64,000 nucleotides of DNA from Spartinivicinus poritis (GTDB lineage Bacteria > Pseudomonadota > Gammaproteobacteria > Pseudomonadales > Zooshikellaceae). Both the position numbers and the translations under genes were made by a program. Below, piece after piece: positions 18,729 to 27,787 of the stretch. The stretch spans positions 36,788-100,787 of the forward strand of contig NZ_JAPMOU010000024.1 in the NCBI RefSeq assembly GCF_028858535.1, written 5' to 3'. Numbering within the stretch: position 1 is the stretch's first letter; every line of letters starts with the position of its first letter. The notes beneath the pieces were generated by a model. It saw only the letters and a program-made list of their open reading frames with translations, had not been told where the DNA came from and ran no database searches.

Positions 18729-19742
18729 ATGAAAAAGTTTTCAAGCAGCAAAGTACTACTGGCGGCGGCTATTCTGTCCTTGTCAGCAAATGCATCTGCT
18801 GTTGAATTTATCTATAAACCCGCTTCCCTGACGGAGGTCGCCACTAACTTGCAAAAGGTTGAAGGGGGGCATCTTGAGCGCTTTAAAAAACCATTTGAAG
18901 TGCAACGCTTAAGCGAAAATATTTACTGGATTTCTGTTGCTAACTACAACGTGACCTTACTTGTGGGTAAAACGGGCGCTTTACTTATTGATGCCCCGAT
19001 ACATACAGGTAAAAGGATTTTAAAGGCGATTGAGGCGATTACAGATAAGCCACTCCGTGGGATTGTTTACTCCCATGCGCATGCTGATCATGTGGGTGAC
19101 TCAGGTGTGCTTTTAAAAGAGCTTAGTGATAACAAAATCGATATATACGCAACAGAGGAAGTCCGAGATGCGTTGATCTCTCATAAGGTGACTTTGCCAG
19201 CGCCAGTTACAAAAATTATTTCGGATAAGCTGGTTTTTGAAGAGCACACTTTTGAGGTGTATCAAAACTTTGATGGTCATACTCCGGATAACACCGGCTT
19301 TTTGATTAAAGATGGTGGCCGTAAGATATTACACGCGATTGACTTGATTCACCCAGATCAGCTGGAGTTCAGAAGCTTCTCCAACGTTGAAAATGCCATC
19401 GCATATAAAAACGATATAGATTATCTGCTGTCGCTAGATTGGGATGTGATGGTTACTGGCCACAGCAATCTAGGCTATAAAGAGGACGTTAAATTTGTCC
19501 AGGAATACATTCGGGATGTACAAAGTTATATTCATCAGGGCCATTCAAAAGCAGACTTCTCGGCTCACCTGAAAAGCAACACCCCGTTCGCCTGGTATGC
19601 AGGCTATAGTGATGAGGTTATCGACTTTGCAACTAGTTTGCTGGCTAAGAAGTATCGCGAAGGGCGAGAGGAAGAGTTTGATATCGTCGCTCGATCTCAT
19701 GTCGAAGTCCTTTTCTGGGCAATGCTGGCTCGTGCACTCTAA
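18729..19742 (+). CDS. Secreted metallo-beta-lactamase-fold hydrolase
   Basis: MBL-fold enzyme with an N-terminal signal peptide (MKKFSSSKVLLAAAILSLSA). The metal ligand motif HxHxDH is seen as HAHADH near residue 117; further ligands probably come from DGHTPDNTG, DLIHP and TGHS. Length 337 is longer than true beta-lactamases. Expected to act in the periplasm on an ester, lactone or lactam. The family is broad, so beta-lactam resistance must not be assumed. The divergent HxlR regulator probably controls it. Confidence 0.82.
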   Translation: MKKFSSSKVLLAAAILSLSANASAVEFIYKPASLTEVATNLQKVEGGHLERFKKPFEVQRLSENIYWISVANYNVTLLVGKTGALLIDAPIHTGKRILKAIEAITDKPLRGIVYSHAHADHVGDSGVLLKELSDNKIDIYATEEVRDALISHKVTLPAPVTKIISDKLVFEEHTFEVYQNFDGHTPDNTGFLIKDGGRKILHAIDLIHPDQLEFRSFSNVENAIAYKNDIDYLLSLDWDVMVTGHSNLGYKEDVKFVQEYIRDVQSYIHQGHSKADFSAHLKSNTPFAWYAGYSDEVIDFATSLLAKKYREGREEEFDIVARSHVEVLFWAMLARAL

Positions 19743-19866
19743 CTTGTAGCTGAAATTATTAATGAAAGCCATCTCTATCTCCTAAATTGAATCCGTGATT
19801 TATAGGAATAAATTGCCTGGTGATGGCGGAAAAATAGCATTAGACAAATAGCATTGGAGTAAATGT

Positions 19867-20409
19867 ATGACACATTCGGCAGTCTTAGCGGGCTCCCCTT
19901 TTCCTAAAATCATAGTAAATCAACAGGATGAAATACCAATTCATCTTGATGCTATTAGTGAGGGTATGGATTGGAAAATGGTGGTAGTTTATCGTGGTAA
20001 ACATTGCCCATTATGTACTAAGTACCTTAATAAACTGGAAAATTACAAGCAACGGCTACAAAGGCTTGGAGTTGAACTCGTTGCTGTTTCAGCTGATGAC
20101 AAAGCGAAATTAACTCAGCACTTAACTGAGTTGAGTGTTAGTTTTCCTATTTTCTACGGGTTGAGTGTCGAGCAAATGCAAGAGTTAGGTTTATACATTT
20201 CTAACCCAAGATCAAAGCAAGAAACCGATCATCCCTTTGCTGAACCAGGTATTTTTGTCATCAATGAAAATGGTCAGGTACATTTGGTTGATATATCTAA
20301 TGGCCCATTTGCACGCCCTGAGTTGGATTTATTGGTCTCTGGAATAGAGTTTATAAAAGATCCTAGTAATAATTACCCAATTCGTGGCACCTATAGGGGA
20401 CATGTTTAA
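19867..20409 (+). CDS. Peroxiredoxin-like (AhpC/TSA) family protein
   Basis: Thioredoxin-fold protein with the redox motif CPLC in VVYRGKHCPLCTKYLNKL and a cis-Pro segment near EPGIFVINENG. Length 180 fits the peroxiredoxin-like subfamily of AhpC/TSA proteins, which carry a CxxC in place of the single peroxidatic Cys context PVCT. It is likely a cytoplasmic thiol oxidoreductase. It ends in a strong hairpin terminator and stands alone. Confidence 0.8.
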   Translation: MTHSAVLAGSPFPKIIVNQQDEIPIHLDAISEGMDWKMVVVYRGKHCPLCTKYLNKLENYKQRLQRLGVELVAVSADDKAKLTQHLTELSVSFPIFYGLSVEQMQELGLYISNPRSKQETDHPFAEPGIFVINENGQVHLVDISNGPFARPELDLLVSGIEFIKDPSNNYPIRGTYRGHV

Positions 20410-20427
20410 TCGTTTCGATGGGACACA

Positions 20428-20462
20428 AAAATACTGATCTTGATGGGCAAGATCAGTATTTT
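20428..20462. terminator. Bidirectional intrinsic terminator
   Basis: A perfect 15-bp stem with a 5-nt loop (ATGGG). The arms start with A-run and end with T-run, as expected for termination in both directions. It lies 19 bp after the peroxiredoxin-like stop and about 200 bp before the end of the convergent yaiI gene. Confidence 0.8.
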
Positions 20463-20665
20463 AAATGTAGTCAAGTAATCACTTCAGCCACCAAACCACT
20501 TGACAGTTGAATTATATTTTCGAGAAGCTATCAACTCTGCAGCTAAAGATAGCAAGGAGTTTCATAGCCAAGCTGTATATAGTGAATAGTTTGCTAGCTC
20601 GGGGTGGGATAGGGATTATACAACCAAGTAGGGGCTTTCCCATTTATCTGCTGGGAAATGAATTA

Positions 20666-21112
20666 TCACTTTGCTTTTTGCAACCACTTATCGAGGTGAT
20701 TTGCAAACATTTGTTTATCGCTCTGACTTAATGGAGCTGGCCCTCCAGTATGAATGCCACTACTTCTCATGGTTTCCATAAAGTCTCGAATATTCAAACG
20801 GGATTTTACATTTGCTTCAGTAAAAAGCTCACCCCTTGGACTTAAAGCAAGAGCACCATTATCAATAACCTCTGATGCAAGCGGTATGTCAGAAGTTATT
20901 ACTAGATCACCCGGCTCAACTCTTTTTACAATTTCATTATCAGCTACATCAAAACCACTTGAAACCTGCAAAAATGAAATAAACTTTGAAGGCGGTGTTT
21001 GCATATACTGGTTAGCCACTATGGTGACTAACACCTTCTTCCTCTCTGCTGCTCTATAGAGGATATCTTTTATTGCGACAGGACAAGCATCGCCATCTAC
21101 CCATATTTTCAT
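20666..21112 (-). CDS. yaiI: YaiI/YqxD family protein (UPF0178)
   Basis: NYN/PIN-like protein of the UPF0178 family. Starting at the ATG ending at 21112 gives the conserved N-terminus [18 protein letters not shown]; a longer frame adds 28 unlike residues and is rejected. A GAGGGA lies about 11 bp upstream. Conserved acidic residues in DGDACP, DNEIV and TSDIPLA suggest a nuclease-type metal site, but no function is established for the family. Length 148 is typical. Confidence 0.88.
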   Translation of the reverse strand: MKIWVDGDACPVAIKDILYRAAERKKVLVTIVANQYMQTPPSKFISFLQVSSGFDVADNEIVKRVEPGDLVITSDIPLASEVIDNGALALSPRGELFTEANVKSRLNIRDFMETMRSSGIHTGGPAPLSQSDKQMFANHLDKWLQKAK

Positions 21113-21443
21113 ATACAACCCATTCCCTCTATTATTTACATTTAAAATTAATGGTTGATAAATACCATCTGACATATCTGCTACTATTGTAGACATAAAG
21201 TATTGCTGGTTGTACTAGTAAATTCTGGAAGCCCCCTATCATATAGCCTGAGTTTCATTGATAAAGTCGTTCCGAAACTAGGGCTAGTAAAAAGTTATTG
21301 TGTCGGAGTTTATTTATTATTTTAGGCTAAGCAGTAAAGACGATGTGCCCGTTTTTACTAATAGAAGCCTGCTATGGCTTTAAGAAGAAGTCTTAAAAGA
21401 TGGTAAACCACAATAAAATCTACTATTTGTAATTAAAAAGTGT
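21113..21443. other. Non-coding gap upstream of yaiI
   Basis: About 330 bp without a supported gene. It should contain the yaiI promoter. I see no repeat or RNA gene in it. Confidence 0.35.
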
Positions 21444-21491
21444 GAGTGGTACATACAGAAAACATGGATTTATGTTACGTATATACCACTC
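21444..21491 (-). terminator. Terminator of NSS transporter gene
   Basis: Reading the minus strand, 13-nt arms (21479-21491 and 21444-21456) pair with one mismatch, and an inner AACAT/ATGTT pair stabilises the loop. The hairpin is followed by ACACTTTTTAATT, so a T-run follows the stem. It starts 7 bp after the stop codon of the transporter. Confidence 0.7.
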
Positions 21492-21497
21492 ATACAT

Positions 21498-22904
21498 TTA
21501 GATAATGTTTAAAGCATTAAGAAAGACGATCACAATACAAATTGGAGTGATAAAACGCATTGTAAATAGCCAGATGTTGTACATTACACCTTTGCCTAAC
21601 CCTAGCTCTTCTTGAGAGACTTTCTTATTGATGATCCAGGCACTGAAAATAGCGATTGCCAATCCGCCAAGAGGCATCATTAGGTTTGCTGTTAGGTGAT
21701 CAACCATATCAAAGAAGGTTTTGCCAAATAACTTTTCTTCTTTCCATAAATTGAAAGAGAGAGCAGAGCCTACACTTAGTAACCACAAACTAAAGCCAAG
21801 CAAAGTACAGGCTTTAAAGCGGGAGATTTTAAATCTTTCAACCAAACGAGCGACGCTGGGCTCTATCATTGAAATAGCAGAAGTTAATGCGGCAATTGAT
21901 AACATGATAAAAAATAAAATACCTACTATTGTTCCAAACGGCATTTGGCCGAAAGCAATAGGCAGTGTAACAAAAATAAGGCCTGGTCCAGCTGAAGGTT
22001 CTAGGTTGTTAGCAAAAACGATAGGGAAGATAGCCAAACCAGCCAGTAAAGCAACTGCGGTATCCACTATACCGATATAAATAGTAGTTTTCGCAATAGA
22101 CACGCTTTTAGGCAGGTAGGAACCATAGGTCATAATTGCACCACTAGCTAAGCTTAAAGTAAAAAAAGCGTGGCCTAATGCAATCAGCATGCTTTCACCA
22201 GATAGCTTACTGAAGTCTGGATTAAATAGAAAACTGACACCTTGCATAAAATGGCCTGTTGTCATGGCATAGCCCACCATAACGATAATAAGCACCAACA
22301 AGCATGGCATTAAAATATTGACGGCTTTTTCCAGGCCAGACTTAACACCTTTACCTACTATAAAGAGAGTGACAAGTATTACCAGGGTGCTCCAAGTTAG
22401 TAATCTGGTTGGGTCATTCAGCATACTCTCAAACATACTGCCTATTTCAGCTGGGCTTTTCCCTACGAAAGTAGTGTCAGCTGCTACCGAAATATAAGAC
22501 ACAGACCAGCCAGCAATAACTGTGTAAAAACTAAGAATAAGAAAACCGGCAATAACACCCGCCCAACCCACTATTTTCCAAAGAGAGTTGCTACCAGCTT
22601 CTTTAGCAAGTGATGCCATTGCATTTGGCGGACTTTGTTGGCCTCGGCGGCCAATCATTATCTCAGCCATCATTAGTGGTATACCGATTACTAGAATACA
22701 AGCAAGGTAAACGAGTACAAACGCTCCACCGCCATTTTCTCCTGTAATATAAGGGAACTTCCAAATGTTCCCTAGCCCTATAGCTGAACCGGTGGCAGCT
22801 AGGATAAAAGATAACCGGGTTGACCACTGTAAACGACCCGATGACGGAGTGGCAGTGGCATCTAAAGAGGCACCAGCTGTTAGGGTTGAATTACTTCCAG
22901 ACAT
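21498..22904 (-). CDS. Sodium-dependent transporter, NSS/SNF family
   Basis: Neurotransmitter:sodium symporter family permease with about 11-12 membrane helices. The TM1 signature ATGSAIGLGNIWKFPY, with its unwound sodium and substrate site, is intact, and the following NGGGAF is conserved. The preferred start is the ATG ending at 22904 (MSGSNSTLTAG); a longer frame adds 41 residues without family resemblance. Bacterial relatives (LeuT, TnaT, MhsT) import amino acids with sodium. The substrate is not predictable here. It is monocistronic and divergent from a periplasmic binding-protein gene. Confidence 0.88.
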   Translation of the reverse strand: MSGSNSTLTAGASLDATATPSSGRLQWSTRLSFILAATGSAIGLGNIWKFPYITGENGGGAFVLVYLACILVIGIPLMMAEIMIGRRGQQSPPNAMASLAKEAGSNSLWKIVGWAGVIAGFLILSFYTVIAGWSVSYISVAADTTFVGKSPAEIGSMFESMLNDPTRLLTWSTLVILVTLFIVGKGVKSGLEKAVNILMPCLLVLIIVMVGYAMTTGHFMQGVSFLFNPDFSKLSGESMLIALGHAFFTLSLASGAIMTYGSYLPKSVSIAKTTIYIGIVDTAVALLAGLAIFPIVFANNLEPSAGPGLIFVTLPIAFGQMPFGTIVGILFFIMLSIAALTSAISMIEPSVARLVERFKISRFKACTLLGFSLWLLSVGSALSFNLWKEEKLFGKTFFDMVDHLTANLMMPLGGLAIAIFSAWIINKKVSQEELGLGKGVMYNIWLFTMRFITPICIVIVFLNALNII

Positions 22905-23246
22905 ATAATTGTTCCAATGATAAGACACACCTAGGTTGACATTGTAAGAGATGCTAAGTGGCTGGAGGTGAGATTTCAATACAAGGTTAGCCTGGTTATT
23001 TAGCCAGATTTTGGCCGTTACAGTCATAATTGATTATAAAACAACCTATGAATGAGCTTATGTGGCAATTGACGAAGCAATATTATGCTTAGCGCTGCCT
23101 TGCGAAATTCACGGCTTTAGTGTTTTTGATACAATTGGACATATATCTTATTGCTGCACTATGATTTGTGGTTTCTGAATTTTGGCTTTCCAATACTAGC
23201 CTGTTGGTTGTACCAAGTAGTAGAGTAGTTAGGCAAGGGGGTAACT

Positions 23247-24104
23247 ATGTTCAAATACATTTCAATGCTAACGTCGTGTTTTATCAGCATTGTTTACGCC
23301 GGAGCACTAAAAGCGAATATAGAAGTAATGTATCCAAATATAGATGGTATTGGGGGGGAATCTATTGGCTTTCATGTGCTAGAGCTGGCACTAGAAAAAT
23401 CTGGTCAGGACTATTTATTGAAACTTCATGGTCCTTCAGTTAACCAGCGTAGTGCTAAAAAATTTGTGGAAAGAGGGATCTTGTCTGTATTTGATGCAGG
23501 ATATCAAGCAGAATTGGAGCAGCGTTTTGAACCTATTTATTTACCCATCGACAGAGGTATACTTGGCTGGCGGCTATTAATTATTCATCAGCAGAATATT
23601 GATAAATTTGCAGCAGTTAAAAATTTGGCAGACTTAACCCAGTATATTGCTGGTCAAGGTGTTGGCTGGGGGGATATAGCGATTCTTGAAAACGCTGGGA
23701 TTAAGGTAATCAAGGCTAATCGAGTATCACAGTTAATCAATAAAGTTGAGAAACAGCGGTTTGATATGTTTCCTTTAGGTGCCAATGAAGTATATGGTTT
23801 TTTAGATAAATATAGCAGCAACGATAATAGCTTGGTTGTAGATAAAAACTTAGTACTAGTATACCCCTTTGGTCGTTTTTTCTATGTGCGTAAAGGCAAT
23901 ACCACCCTAGCCAATACGATTAAGCTAGGTATGGAAACAGCATTAGTTGATGGTAGTTTACAAGCCCTACTTGAAAATCATCAACACTTTAAAGATGCCT
24001 TTAGTAAAGCTAATTTAAAACAAAGAAAGCACATTGATATCAAGACACCCAATTTGACTGAAAAGTTTAAAAATATCGATCCAAAGTGGTGGTATAGTTT
24101 ATAA
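23247..24104 (+). CDS. Orphan periplasmic binding-protein-like protein (paralogue of 37708-38574)
   Basis: Secreted protein of 285 residues with an N-terminal signal (about 1-22) and a type II periplasmic-binding fold resembling SBP_bac_3 but divergent from amino-acid binders. It shares the block GQGVGWGDIAILENAGIKV with GQGQNWGDVPIFQHNGIEV in the minus-strand gene at 37708-38574, and both end in a KLWYS/KWWYS-type motif. It lacks adjacent permease genes. Ligand and role are unknown; it may be a receptor or scavenger rather than part of an importer. Confidence 0.72.
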   Translation: MFKYISMLTSCFISIVYAGALKANIEVMYPNIDGIGGESIGFHVLELALEKSGQDYLLKLHGPSVNQRSAKKFVERGILSVFDAGYQAELEQRFEPIYLPIDRGILGWRLLIIHQQNIDKFAAVKNLADLTQYIAGQGVGWGDIAILENAGIKVIKANRVSQLINKVEKQRFDMFPLGANEVYGFLDKYSSNDNSLVVDKNLVLVYPFGRFFYVRKGNTTLANTIKLGMETALVDGSLQALLENHQHFKDAFSKANLKQRKHIDIKTPNLTEKFKNIDPKWWYSL

Positions 24105-24165
24105 ATCTTTAAATTGCCAATATCTGCTACCCAGTCCTTCATGCCCTCTAGTACGCTACTTTCCA

Positions 24166-24610
24166 TTAAACTAACGGCATATCGCTTACTTCAAATCGGC
24201 GTAGCCATTTAATGTGAGTGTTACCTTCAAACCCTGGCAGCAGTAAACGTAATGAATAACCTTGTTCTGGTCTTATTGCTTCACCATTTTGTGCATAGGC
24301 TAAAATTGCATTTATCGATGGGTGCACTACGAGTCATTACTGCTGCATCACTACCTTCAACTAAAACCCATTTTGCTCCACCCTTAACACCCACTTCGCG
24401 TAAAAGAGTAGACAATAAAGCACCTGTCCACTCTGAGGTGCTGGTTAAGCCATGGTAAATTTCTTAGCCTGGTTGACCATTCCATGAACAATCAGGGTGT
24501 GTTTAGCAGGAAACAAACCTTCCTTGCACTCACAGTCTTCACTATTACGACAATTAAGAGCGCGATTTTCAGCTCCAACCATGCCTGTTATAAACTGATT
24601 TATTATCCTA
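24166..24610 (-). pseudogene. Decayed SoxC/sulfite dehydrogenase-like molybdopterin enzyme
   Basis: Reading the minus strand in shifting frames gives fragments typical of SoxC-like molybdopterin sulfite dehydrogenases: HTLIVHGMVNQAKKFTM, then TSEWTGALLSTLLREVGVK and VLVEGSDAAVMTRSAPIDK, then after a frameshift AYAQNGEAIRPEQGYSLRLL, PGFEGNTHIKWLRRFEV and a stop. At least one in-frame stop, one frameshift and a probable internal deletion separate them. The conserved N-terminus and the C-terminal dimerisation domain are missing. It is a degraded remnant lying between a binding-protein gene and a TPR gene. Confidence 0.75.
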
Positions 24611-24628
24611 ATAAAATTAGACACTATA

Positions 24629-24946
24629 TTATTTATTCAATTGTTTATTACAGCGTTTTAAAAAAACTTGCATTTCTTTTTCAGCCTGTTTATCTCCTTT
24701 TTCATTAGCGATGTTGATTCCTTGTTGGTAAATTTCTGCTGCTTTGCCCCAGTTTTTGAGTTCTACATAACATTTCCCAAGTAGCTTCCAGGCAGCTGAG
24801 TAATTTTTGTCATGTTGCAAACAAACTTGAAAATGCTCTATTGCTTCGTCGGGTTGTTTATTGTCTAGATAGGCTTTACCTAGACCAAATCGTAGCATGG
24901 AATTGTCTTGTCCTTGTTTTAACATTTGTTCAAGTTTTTCGATCAT
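24629..24946 (-). CDS. TPR-repeat protein
   Basis: Short 105-residue protein made of about two and a half tetratricopeptide repeats: LRFGLGKAYLDNKQPDEAIEHF, split by an AAWKLLGKCYVELKNWGKAAEIY repeat. It has no signal peptide and is probably a cytoplasmic adaptor. The gene stands next to the sulfite-dehydrogenase remnant and has no obvious partner. Confidence 0.75.
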   Translation of the reverse strand: MIEKLEQMLKQGQDNSMLRFGLGKAYLDNKQPDEAIEHFQVCLQHDKNYSAAWKLLGKCYVELKNWGKAAEIYQQGINIANEKGDKQAEKEMQVFLKRCNKQLNK

Positions 24947-25195
24947 ATTAAGAAACCATAAGTAGACAACAAGAGTGACTTATTATACACCTCTCTATGT
25001 TTACACCAATTGTAGTGGTATTGATACGTATTTGGATTAGTGAGTAGGAGGTCATGCAGCTGATGATTCTGACTTAGTATCTTAAGTGAATACTTACACG
25101 TTTATATAAAAAAAATGGATTAATATTAGTAAAGTTAAACGATCGTTTGAGGTTATTATTTACAAACTTCCAAGACTATTAGAATAGGAAACCTC

Positions 25196-26674
25196 ATGGG
25201 CGGTTTATCAAGCATAGGCAATTCAACACCAGCAGCAAATCTGGCAACAAATCAACCAGCTCCAACAACCATTGACCAACAAGCCAGTTTGCAGGGCCGT
25301 TCGCTGAAGCTGCTTGAGTCGGGTAGTAATACTTTTAGCAACTCTGTATACAGACGTGGATTACATACCCAAAGTTCAGAGCTCAAGGCACTACAAAAAG
25401 AGATTAAGTTACTGCAAAAGCATCAAGGCCCAGAGCAGCTTAAAAAGGTTGAAGATGCATTGTCTTTATGGAAAGAAAGCCATCCAAAAGAGTATTCTAA
25501 GAGAAGCAAGCATGTACCTGAATTGCAAAAAGAGTTGAGCAGCTTAAAACAGCAACACACTGCTGAAGCAAGCCAAAGGCAAGCGGCAGCAAAAGAACAG
25601 CAGCAGTTGAATGATCCTCGTTATCAAGATTTTGAACTGCGTAAAAAAGTTGAACTAAGAGAAGCTCTTGCACAGTTACCAAGAGATAGGAGAAGCTATC
25701 AACAGCAGCACAGCCCTGAATATAGAAGGCATGCTAGACAACTTATTACAGATAGAAAAAAAGAGCTGAAACATATTACCAAGCAGCAAAAGCAGACTAA
25801 AGTAACTGCAGAAGTTATTAAGGATGTTTTAGAAAATCATTTAGGCCTGAAATTTAAGTCATTACCTAGATTTAATGCTGATATTCGAGCTGCAATTCAT
25901 CATACTTTCTCAGAGCAAACAGTTAACTATGTACTGAATAAATGCCCAGAGCTTAAAGAAGATGGACCTGTTCAGTTTGAAAAAATCACATCTTCAGTTA
26001 GTGCCTTAGATAGCCTTGTCAACCCGGGTGTTGCTATTGCACAAAAACACAATGCAGCTCAAATTACTCCATTTCAGCAGTCACGCTTTATTGGTGAAAG
26101 AGCATTTGGGCAAGAAGGAATATGTGCAGCACTTTCAGCGAAATGGATGGCTTCTCAGCAGGTTAAGGAAAATTTCTATCAGGACATTGGTTTTATAGAC
26201 GGGTTTTCAGCCTCTAAGTTAACGGATGGCCAAGAAGAAGTAATGAATTTGGCTATTCAGTACTATAGTGACAGTAACCGAACCAATACGACAGGTGAAC
26301 GCTGGAATACCACAGGCAAAAATAGAGAAGATAAATTAATTGAGTACTTTAAAGAAAACTATGGCTTGGAGTTAGATGTAAGCCAGTCTGGTATTGATAA
26401 TGACAAGCTGAATATTAGTCAGGTTAATCAGCCAGGATTATATTATTTTGCGATTCATGGTAATGGACAGGACTCTGGCCATGCCTTAGCTGCAAAGGTT
26501 GAGCTTGTCGACAGTGGCAGAGATTGGGGTCAAAAAGTATTTACGTTGTTTGATCCTAACTACGGAGAAGCACAGTTTAAAGATATTAATCAATTCCAGA
26601 ATTATGTGCATAACTTAGTAAATGAAAGATATCCTGAATTAACGGATTCTTCATATGTATTATGTTTTAATTAA
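25196..26674 (+). CDS. YopT-like C58-family cysteine protease, candidate secreted effector
   Basis: The C-terminal third matches the papain-like peptidase C58 family of Yersinia YopT and Pseudomonas AvrPphB. The catalytic Cys310 lies in EGICAALSAKWM, His429 in SGHALAAKV and Asp453 in TLFDPNYGEAQF. The Cys-His distance of 119 residues equals that in YopT (Cys139, His258). Residues 1-60 are Ser/Thr/Ala/Gln-rich without a Sec signal, as in many effectors, and residues 60-200 are Lys/Gln/Glu-rich, probably coiled coil. YopT cleaves prenylated Rho GTPases and AvrPphB cleaves kinases; the substrate here is unknown. No secretion apparatus or chaperone gene is nearby. The gene stands alone and ends in a palindrome. 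Confidence 0.8.
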   Translation: MGGLSSIGNSTPAANLATNQPAPTTIDQQASLQGRSLKLLESGSNTFSNSVYRRGLHTQSSELKALQKEIKLLQKHQGPEQLKKVEDALSLWKESHPKEYSKRSKHVPELQKELSSLKQQHTAEASQRQAAAKEQQQLNDPRYQDFELRKKVELREALAQLPRDRRSYQQQHSPEYRRHARQLITDRKKELKHITKQQKQTKVTAEVIKDVLENHLGLKFKSLPRFNADIRAAIHHTFSEQTVNYVLNKCPELKEDGPVQFEKITSSVSALDSLVNPGVAIAQKHNAAQITPFQQSRFIGERAFGQEGICAALSAKWMASQQVKENFYQDIGFIDGFSASKLTDGQEEVMNLAIQYYSDSNRTNTTGERWNTTGKNREDKLIEYFKENYGLELDVSQSGIDNDKLNISQVNQPGLYYFAIHGNGQDSGHALAAKVELVDSGRDWGQKVFTLFDPNYGEAQFKDINQFQNYVHNLVNERYPELTDSSYVLCFN

Positions 26675-26692
26675 GCTTTAAACTATAGAATA

Positions 26693-26737
26693 ACCAGTCA
26701 GGGTATAGTTACTCATGAAGAGCATATCCTGACTGGT
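26693..26737. terminator. Hairpin between convergent C58 protease and LysR genes
   Basis: 14-nt arms (26693-26706, 26724-26737) pair with one G-T wobble across a 17-nt loop. Placed exactly between two convergent stop codons, 19 and 1 bp away, so it may serve both transcripts. Confidence 0.6.
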
Positions 26738-26738
26738 A

Positions 26739-27629
26739 TTACATGACGTTTTCTAAAACCTCTTTAAGGTGCTCAATCAACACTGATACCCGTTGAGGGA
26801 CAAATTTTCGATTGGGAAATACAGCATAGACCGCACCACTTTCTGCTGCAAACTCATCGAGAATAGTCACTAATTGCCCATCTTTAATTTCCTGTGTTAC
26901 ATCCCAAATCGATTTTAGTGCGATTCCTTTGCCTGCTAATGCTAAAAGCTTTATTACTTCACCATTACTGCTTGTATGAGTAGCATTTATGTTGATAGAT
27001 ACTGGATTACCTTTATTACTAAAACGCCATTCTGTTTGCCTCTCTCCACTCTGGCTATAGGTAAGACAGTTATGCAGACTTAATTCATTGAGGGTATTAG
27101 GACAGTTATATTTAGCCAGGTATTTAGGCGATGCAACTAATACTCGACGATTGTCGGCAAGTTTTCTGGCAACCATGCTGGAATCTTTCAGCGGACCTAA
27201 CCGAATGGCAAGGTCAATACCTTCTCTTACCAAGTCGCTTAACTGGTCGGTAAGGTGAAGGTTGATCTGTATTTTGGGGTGATTCGCAATAAAAGTATTA
27301 ATAATTGGTAACAATATATTGCGGCCAAAATCTTGTGTGCATGATATGGAAATCCAGCCAGCGAGTTCATGTTGGTTTGTTAATTCATTAATTAACTCAG
27401 TTTCTTGATCAGCGACAGCCAGGCAATATTGATAGAACTTTTCTCCTTCATAAGTGAGTTGCTGGCTACGTGTAGTGCGGGACAAAAGTCTGATTTGATA
27501 ACTTTTTTCTAGCCTTGCCAAAGCTGCACTAACATTGGCTGGAGATAAACCTAGCTTACGACCAGCAGCTGAGATACTGCCACAGTGAACAATCTCTAGA
27601 AAGGTCCGGTAGTCAGCTATGGCTGCCAT
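26739..27629 (-). CDS. LysR family transcriptional regulator
   Basis: LTTR of 296 residues. The N-terminal winged helix (YRTFLEIVHCGSISAAGRKL, SPANVSAALARLEKSY) and the LysR-substrate domain (ISCTQDFGRNILLPIINTF) are complete. It is divergent from an old-yellow-enzyme gene with 158 bp between, a common arrangement where the LTTR regulates the reductase in response to electrophiles. Confidence 0.9.
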   Translation of the reverse strand: MAAIADYRTFLEIVHCGSISAAGRKLGLSPANVSAALARLEKSYQIRLLSRTTRSQQLTYEGEKFYQYCLAVADQETELINELTNQHELAGWISISCTQDFGRNILLPIINTFIANHPKIQINLHLTDQLSDLVREGIDLAIRLGPLKDSSMVARKLADNRRVLVASPKYLAKYNCPNTLNELSLHNCLTYSQSGERQTEWRFSNKGNPVSININATHTSSNGEVIKLLALAGKGIALKSIWDVTQEIKDGQLVTILDEFAAESGAVYAVFPNRKFVPQRVSVLIEHLKEVLENVM

Positions 27630-27787
27630 GAGTTTCTCTTACTTTCAAAAATTATTTGAAGAAGGTTATCGCATTTGCTGGCTTTTCTCCACTTGCTTTG
27701 CTGAGACAATCATATGAAGACGCTGTAGGTGTAAGAAGTTAACAATTAATACCTCATCAGCGAAGGGTATAGAAGAGGACAGTTATA

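Noticed and set aside
18729..19742. Metallo-hydrolase as a carbapenemase
   Set aside because: HxHxDH is shared by the whole MBL fold; length and flanking motifs do not point to a true beta-lactamase.
20507..20731. 74-codon plus frame upstream of the yaiI end
   Set aside because: No ribosome site or similarity, and it overlaps the 3' end of yaiI in antisense.
24252..24458. Plus-strand frame of 68 codons
   Set aside because: It is antisense to the recognisable sulfite-dehydrogenase remnant.
25497..25682. Minus-strand frame inside the C58 protease gene
   Set aside because: A shadow of the Gln/Lys-rich repeats of the real gene.
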